A stretch of 21,753 bases of DNA from Saccoglossus kowalevskii (lineage: Eukaryota; Hemichordata; Enteropneusta; Harrimaniidae). Positions 1 to 9,546 of the stretch are shown here, one piece after another (positions within the stretch are counted from its first letter, which is position 1; each line of letters opens with the position of its first letter). The stretch lies in NCBI RefSeq assembly GCF_000003605.2, contig NW_003156743.1, forward strand, positions 2,562 through 24,314. The letters run 5' to 3'. The position numbers and the translations under genes were made by a program. The notes beneath the pieces are model-generated. The model ran no database searches and was not told where the DNA came from. It worked only from the letters and a program-made list of their open reading frames with translations.

Positions 1-640
1 GGTGCTTCTCGCTCAGCAACGTAAATACTGGCTCTCAACATAAATAATTTAGAGGCACATATATATAACCCAAACCATGCTCAGACTCCCTAACATGTCA
101 CAACTTAAACAATGCTGTAGCTTTTAAAAGAAGATGTTCACATCGATGTATTTACCATTAGCCAAATAAATCTATACAGTCACATTACAAAAAGTATTAT
201 TGTGCTGGGTTCAAAGCTAGTTTTACGTATAAAGTTGAGGCAGTATTTTGCTGCATTTTTTTGCAAGAATTAATAGAACACGCTGTAAAAGTTAAGTTTC
301 TAATTGAAGCTTACACTTGAGTCTTCGACCACTTTACAGCGAATGAGCGTACACAAAAAGCTGACATCTAAAATGGATATTAGAAAGTCAAAACAAGTAC
401 CTTGAAAGCGGGGCAACTGTTTACATCGGACTAGTCGTGATTGTGTGGAAGCAAGAACATTTTCAGTCCGGCGTTGTGTTAATTGTATTGCGTTCATGTG
501 TACTTTAATTTTAACTCGCATTTGTGTTTTTGTAAGGTAAGGATTTATTATTATCGGCTATTAATGCGGCCGGGAAATGATAATGTAGGCTGTAATCTGG
601 AAAGTAGAGATCTGGGAAGAGTCAGGTGGCAAACACACTC
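1..640. other. AT-rich DNA, no gene recognised
   Basis: No conserved coding motif, RNA gene or clear repeat was recognised here. Short open frames exist on both strands (for example about 73 codons on the - strand ending near 300), but their translations show no recognisable domain and look like chance frames in AT-rich DNA. The right end lies directly upstream of the candidate first exon at 648, so it could hold a promoter or 5' UTR. I could not identify a TATA box or other defined core element. Confidence 0.4.
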
Positions 641-647
641 AAATAAA

Positions 648-695
648 ATGGCGGATTATACCGACGTTAGCGACGGACAAAAACACGGCTTTTCG
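648..695 (+). CDS. Candidate first coding exon (partial gene), unknown product
   Basis: An ATG in a good Kozak context (AAAATGG) opens a 16-codon frame reading MADYTDVSDGQKHGFS. It is followed at once by a consensus splice donor (TCG|GTAAGT), which leaves the exon in phase 0. The acidic, polar start beginning MAD is typical of a cytosolic or nuclear animal protein, and the short stretch is less AT-rich than its surroundings. I do not recognise the protein, and no domain can be assigned from 16 residues. No matching downstream exon was identified; the nearest exon-like block on the same strand, at 20134, has a different splice phase. The frame also stays open past the donor to about 770, so the splice reading is an inference. 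It could be a chance ATG next to a chance donor. Confidence 0.3.
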
Positions 696-699
696 GTAA

Positions 700-1895
700 G
701 TTTATCATTGTCAAATGCAACGAAAGTTGTTCTTTATGTTTATATTGTGGATCAAATGGTTCGAGTTTAGATCGTTATTATGCATAGTTATTCTGGGAGT
801 GACGATTTTGTTTCCACCGGTTCGACCGAACACCGGTGACTTTTTTCAGTCGCTTGCCTTGGAGACGGGTGATGTTTTGCTGAAGACCGGGAAAAAATCG
901 TCTACGGTATTGAAGCCGTAGCTGTAAATACTCATCATAATGTATCAACATTTTGTACATTATACAATAACTCTTTATTAAAGTAATTGAGCTGATTTGG
1001 ACTGGAATAAAACATTTTTCATTTGGAACACATCGCAATTGATCAAGAAATATTTTTTTGCTCCAATTTTCTGCGTCGATGCCGTGGGCCGGTGAAAGTT
1101 GTACAATTTAAAATCAGTTTGCATTGTTTACTATAGCTGTTTGCAGTGTTCTAATCATTACGATTTACTTGTGTTTTTGCTTCCATTCTAGATAATTATG
1201 CACAGTGTTTGATGTAAAATTGAAGCAATGACTGAATAAACGAATCTCGGCTTGCGAAAATGTATCAGGAAGTGTACACAAGTGAAAAAAATATTCAATG
1301 TAATGACAAAAATTGTAAAATGCTGTGGAATTTCTTTTGTAAATAAAAATATACTAGCAATTTTCTATTAATGGTTTATTCAAGTGGGCAAAATATAATG
1401 TACAGAAAGATTGCCCGTAGAGTATCACTACACTGAAAAGTAATCAACCGACAACTTGTATAAAGAGGGGCTGCGATTGGCTGTTACTTACGCGAGATTT
1501 GAACGGGACTTACATAGGCATCGGATCAGATGTATGTAGGGCGGAATTAAAAAAAATCACAAAATGAAAATCAAAATAAAATAATAAAATAAAAAGGCAT
1601 TAATAACAAAAGTAATAAAAAAATAAAATTAAGTTTATAGCCAAAATAATTAAAGCCCGTACACTACATCAGATTCTAATCAGATTGTGGCTACAACCAG
1701 CATAGTACAACTTATGTATTGACTTGTGTTGACCAAACTAGTCCTTAGTGTGTCATACTTTACAGTTCTGAACAATGGTAATTAATATAAGACTCAACTT
1801 TTGAACTAAGTACAACAATAGAATAGTTTAACAAGATCTGAATAGTCTAGACCAGTATTCTCACTTGATCACGCACAGTCGCATAGGTCATGTCA
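700..1895. other. AT-rich DNA without recognised gene
   Basis: Apart from the A-rich tract at 1547-1633, nothing was recognised here. If the exon at 648-695 is real, this would be the start of its first intron. Short open frames (for example 778-1038 on the - strand) lack recognisable motifs. Confidence 0.4.
1547..1633. repeat. A-rich low-complexity tract
   Basis: Almost 90 bases are dominated by A with scattered T, in AAAATAAAAT-type words and very little C or G. It could be a decayed poly(A)-like tail of a retroposon or a simple sequence expansion. I saw no body of a SINE or LINE directly upstream or downstream that would identify it. Confidence 0.6.
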
Positions 1896-2286
1896 TGTCA
1901 AGTGTACAATTGTTTTCACCAAAATAATATGATTGTCGTTTATATTTACTTCTATGAAAAATGGGCGGAGGTGTTACTAAGACACAAACTAACACAGGCA
2001 TCTGGAATAAACAAATTTCTCGACTAATTAAATAAAAAAATAAAAACAAAAATATGCACAGCGAAATCAACTAAAATTCCAAGTAAAAAACGTGCTATAA
2101 ACTAACACACAAATGCTGACCGGTGTGTCTAAGTAGTGGATTACTAAACAGTGCATGTTATACTTCCGCAACTAAAATAATATACTTGTCCAGTACTTCC
2201 AAATAACCTTAAAATGGAAATATATGTCTCGTCGCCAACACCCTGTAAAATAATTGCAAAACGAATGACCCAAACGGGTGACATTA
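1896..2286. repeat. Dispersed repeat, copy A
   Basis: This segment aligns by eye, in the same orientation, with 3300-3816. Shared words include CTAACACAGGCATC, TTCCAAGTAAA, AATGCTGACC and GTCGCCAACACCCTGTAAAA. The two copies differ by many substitutions and small indels, and copy B holds over 100 extra bases in the middle. This is the pattern of an old interspersed element. No transposase or reverse transcriptase fragment, clear terminal inverted repeat or target duplication was found, so the class is unknown. Confidence 0.7.
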
Positions 2287-3299
2287 CATTCCTAACTGAA
2301 TCATTAGAGGTGTGTGCGTGAATACAGATAACTAACAAGCATTGTATTGTAGCTGCGACATGCAGAACACTACTATGGTAGAATACGTTTATTTCACCCA
2401 AACACGTTTTTTTATTAATTGCATTAGCATTGCATTTTAGGTTGCATAGTCCGACAACAATACCGTAGGACAGCACATGTACAGGAAATCAAGTATTTCA
2501 AGGTCACGTGACCAACTTCTCCGTAAAGCCGCCATGTTCTGGGAAATAAAACGTCATTATTTTCTTTAAAGTAGACTCATTATAGTGAAAATTAACGAAG
2601 ATAATTAAATGAGCTAAAATAAAGAAGTGATTAGATATTTAACATACTGCCCCAAAATAGAGGCATTGTGAGCCAGCATTATTACCATTGTTTGGTGTCT
2701 TCTCGCTCAGTGAATACGTCCAAGTATTATATTCACAGGTAGCTAATATTATAAGACTTTTGTGTCGTAGCATGCTTCTTTATATAATTCCTTTGACTGT
2801 TGTTGGCAGAGCTCACAAACGGAGGTGAATTACCAGGACTCGTAAATTCTGTAGTAAAATTACGGGATTTTTACTCCCATCTCGCTTTTTCTTAAGATAC
2901 AGCATGAAAGACCCAAGCTGTCGCAATTTGTTTTTTTATGCTTGGTTAAATTGCGTCTGGTGAAAAAAAACGTAATTGGCTGGGCAGTAACTATCTTGGT
3001 TCGTAAATGCGTATCACATGTATTTGCATATTTACCAGGCGACCGTTGGAGTGTGAACAGGCACAATATTTTCTTCCGGTGTATTCATACTTTCACTATA
3101 TCTTGCATTTGGTATTTGTAAGTTAATGATAGATTAGTTATTGGCCAATTAAGCGGCCAAGAAATTATTTAGTTTGTAATTTGGAGAGTACTGACAGTTT
3201 ATACGTACTTACGTGAACTGGTCACATATTTGTTATTTCCTGGGTACAATTTAAAATATGTGAATTGATGTCTCAAATGATATCATTAATAAATTATAT
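2287..3299. other. AT-rich DNA between repeat copies
   Basis: No conserved gene was recognised. A 12-bp perfect palindrome, GGTCACGTGACC (2502-2513), contains a CACGTG E-box and matches the CLEAR-type word GTCACGTGAC. On the - strand an ATGGCGGC start at 2535 opens a frame of roughly 30 codons across it, without a strong splice donor. This may be an abandoned or chance start. Confidence 0.35.
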
Positions 3300-3816
3300 G
3301 TCTCGTGTACTATTTTTTTCAATACACTAAAATAATATGTGATAATCGTTCATATTTATTTCTATGACAAATGGACGGAGATGGTAATAAAACACGGACT
3401 AACACAGGCATCAGATAAACCAAATTTCACGACTAATCAAATAAAAGGGTATATACACAAAGAAATATGCACTGCAAAATCCACTAAGATTCCAAGTAAA
3501 TAACACGCAAAACACGCAAATGCTGACCCGTGTGTTGTTAAGTGAGCAATTACGGAGAGTGTGTGACGTAAGTATATAGTCCAGCAGTTTCATTTTGTCA
3601 AGGATTTGTCTACATTACGGATTGAGTGCCTCACAATACCTGTATGTATGTTAATGAATAATCATACCTTAATACGGCGTCTACAATACCACTCTCTGGA
3701 CTAAAATAACATACTTGACCAGTGCTTCCAGATGATCTTGAAAGGAAAATACGTCTAGTCGCCAACACCCTGTAAAAGATTTGCAAAACAACAGACCCAA
3801 ATGGGTCATGACCTTA
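3300..3816. repeat. Dispersed repeat, copy B
   Basis: Second, direct-orientation copy of the repeat at 1896-2286. Both flanks align (from ATGTC..GTGTAC on the left to GACCCAAA.GGGT on the right). A central block of roughly 130 bases (about 3558-3695) is present only here. Whether that block is an insertion in B or a deletion in A cannot be decided from two copies. No coding capacity was recognised. Confidence 0.7.
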
Positions 3817-4660
3817 GACTCCTGTGTATGATGCAATTTTGAAATCACGTGTTCGCAATTGTTCTTAGAGGGGTTGTTTTCAGGGGTGGGAGATACCAAG
3901 GTGGAAAATGGATGCACATATGGGGGAATTCCTGGAGTTGCACTAGAGGGTTCAGGCCGAAATACAATATATAGTGTTTCCATGTTTCGTCTGATATTTC
4001 TGTGGTATTCTGCTGCTGTAAATAATGCAAGATTTGTTCCGAAATTCAGTGTGTTGTGTGCACTCCAGGGTTATTCGTTTTTTGCTGAAACATCCCTATG
4101 TTTTAATGGCAGAGTCGAATAGTTTCACTCCCACTGGGAAATCTGCATTGATGCTTGAATGAGAGCTAATTTATCACATTTTCCAGACCGGCGAAAGGGT
4201 ATGCAACAGCCAATTTTTAACAGCCTGTCACGTGATTTTACTCTGAATGCCAACAAGAAAAGAGGCTCGTCCATTTTACACAGGAATAATTTGAAGTAGA
4301 ATATGTGAGGGATAGTATCAACAGAGATGTGTATACTGAAAAGTAATATCTATTCTTTTTTTGCATCGCTGAGCATTTCTGTTTTAGTATACTGATTTGA
4401 AAATGTTGAATTTGCATGATTTTCGATGTCGTTATTTTTCTGAAACTCCCCTATTGATCGAATTCCGGGTTTGAAGGAGAACGGCACACCACGTGATTCG
4501 TTTGAATTCAATTGTGAAGGTAATCATGCCGTGCTACCGCGGTACTCCACTGATGGGATGACTTACGTCGTCAGCGGTCGTCACTGAGCTGCACGCTACA
4601 ATTTCGCTTGTGATGTTGCTTGTTTACTGTGGATTGAATGAATCTTGATTACTGGTTAAA
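3817..4660. other. Non-coding DNA, no gene recognised
   Basis: An 87-codon open frame on the + strand (3859-4122) and overlapping frames on the - strand show no recognisable domain. Base composition is slightly less AT-rich around 3860-3970, which may belong to an unrecognised repeat. Nothing else can be supported. Confidence 0.35.
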
Positions 4661-4831
4661 ATGTTGCTCATTTGGCGTCAGTAATCTGTATTTGGAACTG
4701 GGTAACATCGCAACATAGCCAGCAGAAATCACAGGCGCTCGGTATGTTTCTGTGATAATAAAAGAAATATACAATAGGGGTCGAGAGTTCGCCCGGCCCT
4801 TTAACCATTAACAAGCCGGTAGCAATATGTT

Positions 4832-5171
4832 TTCGGCTGTTGCCATGGTAGGACATGAAAGTGAAACTAATGTTAGTTTATAACTAAAACCGTGCAAACA
4901 AACATTCAGTCGTTAGAAGTCATTTTATTTCATTGCTGGGACATATTCTGCTGTTAAATGTATTATTTCCAACGTGTTGCTATAGTATTTCATATATTGG
5001 AGGCAGCATTTGTTTCCATGGATACGGTGGTCAGAAGTTGTTTTCAGATTTTACAAATACTTAGTAGTAACTTTGTGCCCACACTCAAGCTGAGTAAAAT
5101 GAGCTAGATCTGAGGTGTTGTATCCACAATTTGTAGTCCCAAAATCAGTTTTTGGCTGTTGCCATGGTAAC
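4832..5171. repeat. Repeated X-box-like words (RFX-type sites)
   Basis: GTTGCCATGGTAAC at 5158-5171 fits the RFX X-box consensus (GTNRCC, short spacer, RGYAAC). A near copy, GTTGCCATGGTAGG, lies at 4839-4852, and a degenerate one, GTTTCCATGGATAC, at 5012-5025. The first two share a longer context (TT-GGCTGTTGCCATGGTA, one mismatch in 19), and all three are followed by GG and a purine-rich stretch. The shared context suggests pieces of a dispersed repeat rather than independent regulatory sites. No adjacent gene is visible for them to regulate. Confidence 0.4.
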
Positions 5172-5296
5172 GGTGGACATTTTCCTCCGATTTTGTTAAT
5201 AACTAGGGTGAATGTGTAACCTACCTGCTGGGTTTGAGCGAAATCAACCAAGCCAAAAAAATCACAGAAGAATTAATACGTGAAAACACTAGAAAT

Positions 5297-5322
5297 CACA
5301 CACACAGAGACACACACACACA
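5297..5322. repeat. CA microsatellite, interrupted
   Basis: About 26 bases of CA repeat, interrupted once by GAGA. A simple sequence repeat with no visible functional context. Confidence 0.8.
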
Positions 5323-5374
5323 AATAAAGTGATTTTAAGGGCATTCCTAGTGGAGCGGATCGCCAATACCATGT

Positions 5375-5643
5375 TCATTTGCATATTAACCGTGAAAATA
5401 CCAAAAACATCATTGCATGGGTGATATGCAAACTAGTTTTAGTCAAAATATGTGACTGCTTAGAAGTACCATTACTGTTGTTCACATTTCATTTCACCCG
5501 GCAAGTATATTCATGTACCCAAGGTTAAAATATCGTACTTCTAAATATTGTTTATTTCTGCTATATTTCGAAAAAACCCTACTCCTGAGCGGACTACTTT
5601 ATTTGCTCTCATGCCTCATTTGCATATGGGGTGTGGAAATACC
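5375..5643. repeat. Two imperfect copies of an octamer-containing word
   Basis: The 28-base segments at 5375-5402 and 5616-5643 both start TCATTTGCATAT and end AAATACC, matching at about 22 of 28 positions. Both are preceded, 22 to 29 bases upstream, by GAGCGGA. Each contains the octamer ATTTGCAT, the POU/Oct recognition word. This looks like a short degenerate direct repeat, most likely transposon-derived. Confidence 0.4.
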
Positions 5644-5699
5644 GATTTTGATTTCTGGAACGAATCAAATTAAACTGCTGTACATATATATGTAATAAT

Positions 5700-7200
5700 G
5701 TGGAATACTTCCTTAATTAAATAAACGTCTTTATGCCAACTCCAGCTTAAAGTTATTCAATGCCTACATCAGTGACATCAAAATCTATGTATCACTCCCA
5801 GGAATTCCACTTGCTACTAATTGCATGGGAGTGCCAGTCTTTTATTTTCTATTGTTACAGTATGTCAATTTCTTGCGATTACTCGGAACATGAAGCTGTA
5901 ACCATAGACTGTCCAGGTGATAGGTGCTGTAACTAAATTCTGGTGTAAGCACCGGTTAGGCAGTCTTGAACTATACATGTGAAGCCAGCTGAGAGGCATA
6001 TTCAATCCTATAGTTTTCTCATTGTTTGGTAACTATTTGCTGCAAATGCAACAAAAATCAATATAAAAATATTACCCACACAGCATTCTACAGGTTACTT
6101 GTTGATATATGTGTTGAGTCTTGGAAGGAGAATTTCCATGTAGTAAGCTAGGTGGTCTGCTGTGTTTGACAGTGAGATGCTGTAGTTTTGTTGATTTGTG
6201 GATAGCAATATTTATTTTCTATTTTGCATGTGTTGTTAATTGTTGTTGACCATTCGAGTTAAACTTGTGGGCCATTGATGTAATTTGGTAGAGTTTGTGG
6301 TCGTGTGAAAAGTCCTTCACCAGCTTAGGTAGCCAAGAAGAGAGAGCCGAGGATCCAAGCCCCCATGGTTTGAATGCAGTTCAGGACACTCAAGAGAAAG
6401 TGAGTGGGAGTAAATATAGTTTGAATCTCAGCGAGAGTGACGTTTGTCAACAGTAGAGAAGTCAGTGACCCCGTCCGTGCTAGTCTTTTGTGAATCTGAC
6501 CAGAATTACCATTTGTGGAGTCAATTTCTGAAATCGGAACTGTTGGACATGAACACGTACACTGATGTAAATGCAGATCTCGCTCACGTGAATCAAGAGA
6601 TATAGACAGTGAAACAAGCTGGCGGCGCCCATGGCATAAGCGGATGTTGAACTTTAGACCACCGATCGACGACAGAATCAACTGTGAGTACTATTTGTGT
6701 CCGAGTCAACTGACGACTCTTCTCACATCGATTCGTGTACGAATATTGTAGCTGCATCTGTGCCGATTGTGACATTGAATTATTGTGGTGAACCTGATTT
6801 GTTGAACGGATATGCAGTCGTCTTTCTGTATTGTGTATTAACTGTAACAAAAAGCGAGAAACTAAAGAATACAGGGGAAGCTTTGCCCAAATTTTCATTT
6901 GGTGCCAACAGTTTCGTTGCAGTGAACTGTGCTACTTTGAGTGTAGGTGTATGGACACATACCGAACTGCTGGGCATCACCGATTGTACAATTCTTGTTG
7001 TGTATACTACCACAGTGACAGGTCATTCAGTTTAGTGTTCAACAGAGGACTGTGTTGCTGTATGTAGACTAGATAATTCACTACGTTCAAATACCCATCA
7101 TAGACTTCGGTCAGTCAAAAAGACTATTTTGAACTGTAGGCATTAATCAGCGATTCTGCCAATGACTGAGAGATACAATCTTTTAGACAGAATTATTTTC
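5700..7200. other. Non-coding DNA, no gene recognised
   Basis: Several overlapping open frames of 75-118 codons occur between 6325 and 7067 on both strands, in DNA that is less AT-rich than the flanks. None shows a recognisable domain or a convincing ATG context. A GTGAGTAC donor-like word occurs near 6685. A small or lineage-specific exon here cannot be excluded, but it is not supported. Confidence 0.35.
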
Positions 7201-7205
7201 CCTTA

Positions 7206-7471
7206 TGTCACGAACGACGTGAGCGAGCCCATATTGCGGCGTCATTAGAGCTGGATACTCACTCTGCATCGAGTGTAGATCAAGTCTAGCGTCTCTGCCT
7301 GGATCGCCTGCTTTTTTCCTGTTGAATTTCTGTTTGGGTTGTGGCCACTGCTTGGCATCCGACATTGTAGCGGGTAGGATAAGTTTTTCTTGTGATTTTT
7401 ACTCTCGTGTCGTTCTCCCCTTTGTGTGTAAACTTTTTTTTCAATAAAACCCGGGCGTTGTGGCTTAATCA
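7206..7471 (+). repeat. Candidate LTR of an unidentified + strand retroelement
   Basis: The segment begins TGTCACGAACGACG and ends TTAATCA, giving the TG...CA ends expected of an LTR. It carries a poly(A) signal (AATAAA, 7443-7448) about 25 bases before the end, after a T-rich stretch. A TGG at 7477, five bases past the end, could start a primer-binding site, but I could not match it to a particular tRNA. No second copy is present in the window, so the LTR call rests on sequence features rather than on a repeat pair. Confidence 0.35.
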
Positions 7472-7842
7472 CTTGTTGGTTTCGATATGTCCCTTTTTCC
7501 TACTGTAATTTGCTTCCCTCACACATGTCGTCTTCAGTTTATGCTTGATTTGTATATTTAGAAATGAATAGAGGTAATCACAGCAGCAGGGTTCGCTACC
7601 GTTTTTTTGGTCTCCTCGTTTTCCGAGTCAACTGTGCAGTGGTTATATTCAGAATTTACCAGCATAGAACCCGCATCCGAGAAATACTTTTGCTGTGTTC
7701 GGGGTTCGGGTTTTTTTGCCTTGAAAGCGTGTGTTTTTCACTTGAGTTCTCAGGTCTAAGATTTTTTTTCAGATCAAATCACTGAGACTGACCGCTTCAC
7801 TCGTATTTTCACAGCAATATCGCGCATCCAGTAAAAAAAAAC

Positions 7843-8500
7843 AGTTAAAGTGAGTTGCGTGTTTGGCATGAGTGGAAAGTCCTCACGCTCAGCTACCGGT
7901 GCTTCGTGTACCGAGATGTCGAGTAGGAGACCCGATTGTGGAGGTACCGATATTTTTTCTCGGTCACCCCCCACTGAATGGAGGGCATCTTCACAGTCTG
8001 ATTTTTTTAGGCGGTGGTTTACCCGATTTTACCGGCTACAGCGAGGCTGTGCCCCTGGTGGCTTTCCTCTGTGTTATGGGTCCCTTTGTGGACTCTTCCT
8101 CACATGGCACCGGGTTTGCCGCCAAGTTGAGGGCTGTCAGGGCAATTGCGTCCCTGGAAGGCCGGGTAGATCAGATGCAGTTGGAGCGAGCAGTCTCCAC
8201 TACAGCCCCCTGGTGAGCTCTTCTGAGGAAGCCCCCGTTCCCAGCCGCGGCCGCTAATTTGGGCGAGGCCTAGGCTCAGGCTAGTTGCACCTGGTCTCCT
8301 CTGGGGTCTCAGGCACTGCATGCCAATGGGGATGCTGGCAGCCAAGCCCCCGATTTTGGGGCAGGGCTTTCGGGTCAGGGCACATGTTGCACCTCCTCCT
8401 TACTTTCAGCCAGCCAGGGTTCGTCGTGCAAAAATGGTACAACTGTAACAAATTTACCCTTGTGTCCGGTCTCCGCCATGGGTTTTGACTCACCTCTTAC
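7843..8500 (+). pseudogene. GC-rich coding-like remnant, possibly retroelement gag
   Basis: Downstream of the LTR-like segment the DNA becomes clearly more GC-rich. Two overlapping + strand frames stay open for over 110 codons (7850-8257 and 7872-8216). An ATG at 7868 starts MSGKSSRSATG. In the other frame a charged, heptad-like stretch (LRAVRAIASLEGRVDQMQL, about 8124-8180) suggests a coiled coil of the kind found in retroelement Gag or ORF1 proteins. Neither frame reads convincingly throughout, so a frameshift is likely if this was once one gene. No zinc knuckle, protease or reverse transcriptase was found, so the family remains unassigned. It could also be a non-coding part of a repeat. 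Confidence 0.25.
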
Positions 8501-8673
8501 CAACCCATGCGCGTATACCAGAGGGAACCGACCCTCTCATAAGATGCACAGTCGAACACATTTTCTCTCCCTTATTTAAGTGGATAGGGACTGTTGATCG
8601 GCCGCCGAGGAGGTAATGCTTAAGGCCACCGGATACAACCATGTGGCACCTTGTCACTGGAAAAATAAAATCA

Positions 8674-9061
8674 CATAAAAACTACATAAGACGGGAAAAA
8701 GTGCTCTCACTACCCACACAAATCTACAATTATATAGATCACAAAGTTTTGACGCGATAAAAGTTCACATGATAATTGTTCAACATTCGATTGCAATCAA
8801 AGTTGCTTCGGGCCCCTTTCCGAACAGTAATAGTTCACCTACCAGCTTTGACAAAAGTGTGGTCACGGGTTGGTCTAGCCGTCCACAACAACGGTTCCTG
8901 CGAAAGAGGTCGGTATACAGCCAACAAAAGTAATTGACACCACCAACAGTGAGGGCGCCATACAGATCTAACCAATTACGTGTATGCACCAGTGCACAAA
9001 GACTAAGGGAATACAAACTGGCATAACCAGGGGCCGAAATGCAGCGTAAACATGGGTTACA
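8674..9061 (-). repeat. 3' LTR, truncated, of the - strand Ty3/Gypsy composite
   Basis: This block aligns with 18654-19381 at roughly 95% identity by eye, but lacks about 340 internal bases (18861-19201 in the other copy) at a junction near 8880. On the - strand it begins TGTAACCCATG at 9061, directly after a polypurine tract, as a 3' LTR should. Homology stops near 8674, whereas the right-hand LTR appears to continue another 1 kb to 17629. This copy is therefore truncated at its 3' end or belongs to a shorter family member. The terminal CA and target duplication are not identifiable. Confidence 0.8.
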
Positions 9062-9073
9062 CCCTCCCTCTTC
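9062..9073 (-). promoter_or_regulatory. Polypurine tract (plus-strand primer site)
   Basis: Read on the - strand, GAAGAGGGAGGG lies immediately before the TG that opens the LTR at 9061. A 12-base all-purine run abutting a 3' LTR is the hallmark of the polypurine tract that primes second-strand synthesis in LTR retroelements. Its position fixes both the LTR boundary and the orientation of the element. Confidence 0.8.
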
Positions 9074-9151
9074 AAACCCAGGTCATCCCTGACCGAGTAA
9101 GCCACTCACACAAAGTGCAGACATTGCCCAACAAACTTTGGGCTGCAACCA

Positions 9152-9240
9152 TCAGACTTCGGGTATCGTCCTTCAGACTTCGGGCATCGTCCTTCAGACT
9201 TCGGGTATCGTCCTTCAGACTTTGGGTATCGTCCTTCAGA
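9152..9240. repeat. 21-bp tandem repeat, four copies
   Basis: Four head-to-tail units of exactly 21 bases (each beginning TCAGACTT.GGG) plus a 5-base partial unit. Only two base differences separate the units. Since 21 is a multiple of three, all frames stay in phase; the - strand frame reads a repeating SLKDDTR-type heptapeptide within a 67-codon open frame. It lies about 80 bases upstream of the polypurine tract, in the spacer between protease and 3' LTR. Tandem repeats are common in this position in LTR elements, and no protein function is implied. Confidence 0.85.
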
Positions 9241-9462
9241 GCCCACATATACACATATAGACAGACACACACCATACTAGCTGCCTACACACCCAGGGGT
9301 ATGCGAGCAATGAAAAAACTGACAGACAAACCATGAAGTTACAACAACGCTAGTTTGTTTATTTCCAGAGGACGTGTATAAGGCATTCCACACGAAGGCA
9401 GAAAGAAACACAGAGCCGGAGGCACATGTCCTCCCGAAACTAACGAAACATATGATTGAGGG

Positions 9463-9486
9463 ATATATATATATATATATATATAT
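9463..9486. repeat. (AT)12 microsatellite
   Basis: Twenty-four bases of uninterrupted AT dinucleotide in the non-coding spacer of the left-hand retroelement fragment. High purity suggests recent slippage. Confidence 0.9.
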
Positions 9487-9546
9487 GAGTATAAAAAAAC
9501 ATCTAAAAGATGCTGCTCCAATGCCAATAGACTGCTCCGACCAAAT

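Noticed and set aside
6325-7067. Several overlapping frames of 75-118 codons on both strands.
   Set aside because: No recognisable domain, no consistent ATG start, and frames open on opposite strands at once. Coding is not supported.
8590-8600. TGTTG near 8590 matches TGTTG after the right LTR end and might be a target duplication.
   Set aside because: It lies about 80 bases outside the end of LTR homology and is not next to a TG terminus, so a 5-base match is easily chance.
9152-9240. The regular 21-bp units might suggest a CRISPR-like array.
   Set aside because: The units are directly adjacent with no variable spacers, and the context is a eukaryotic retroelement. It is a simple tandem repeat.
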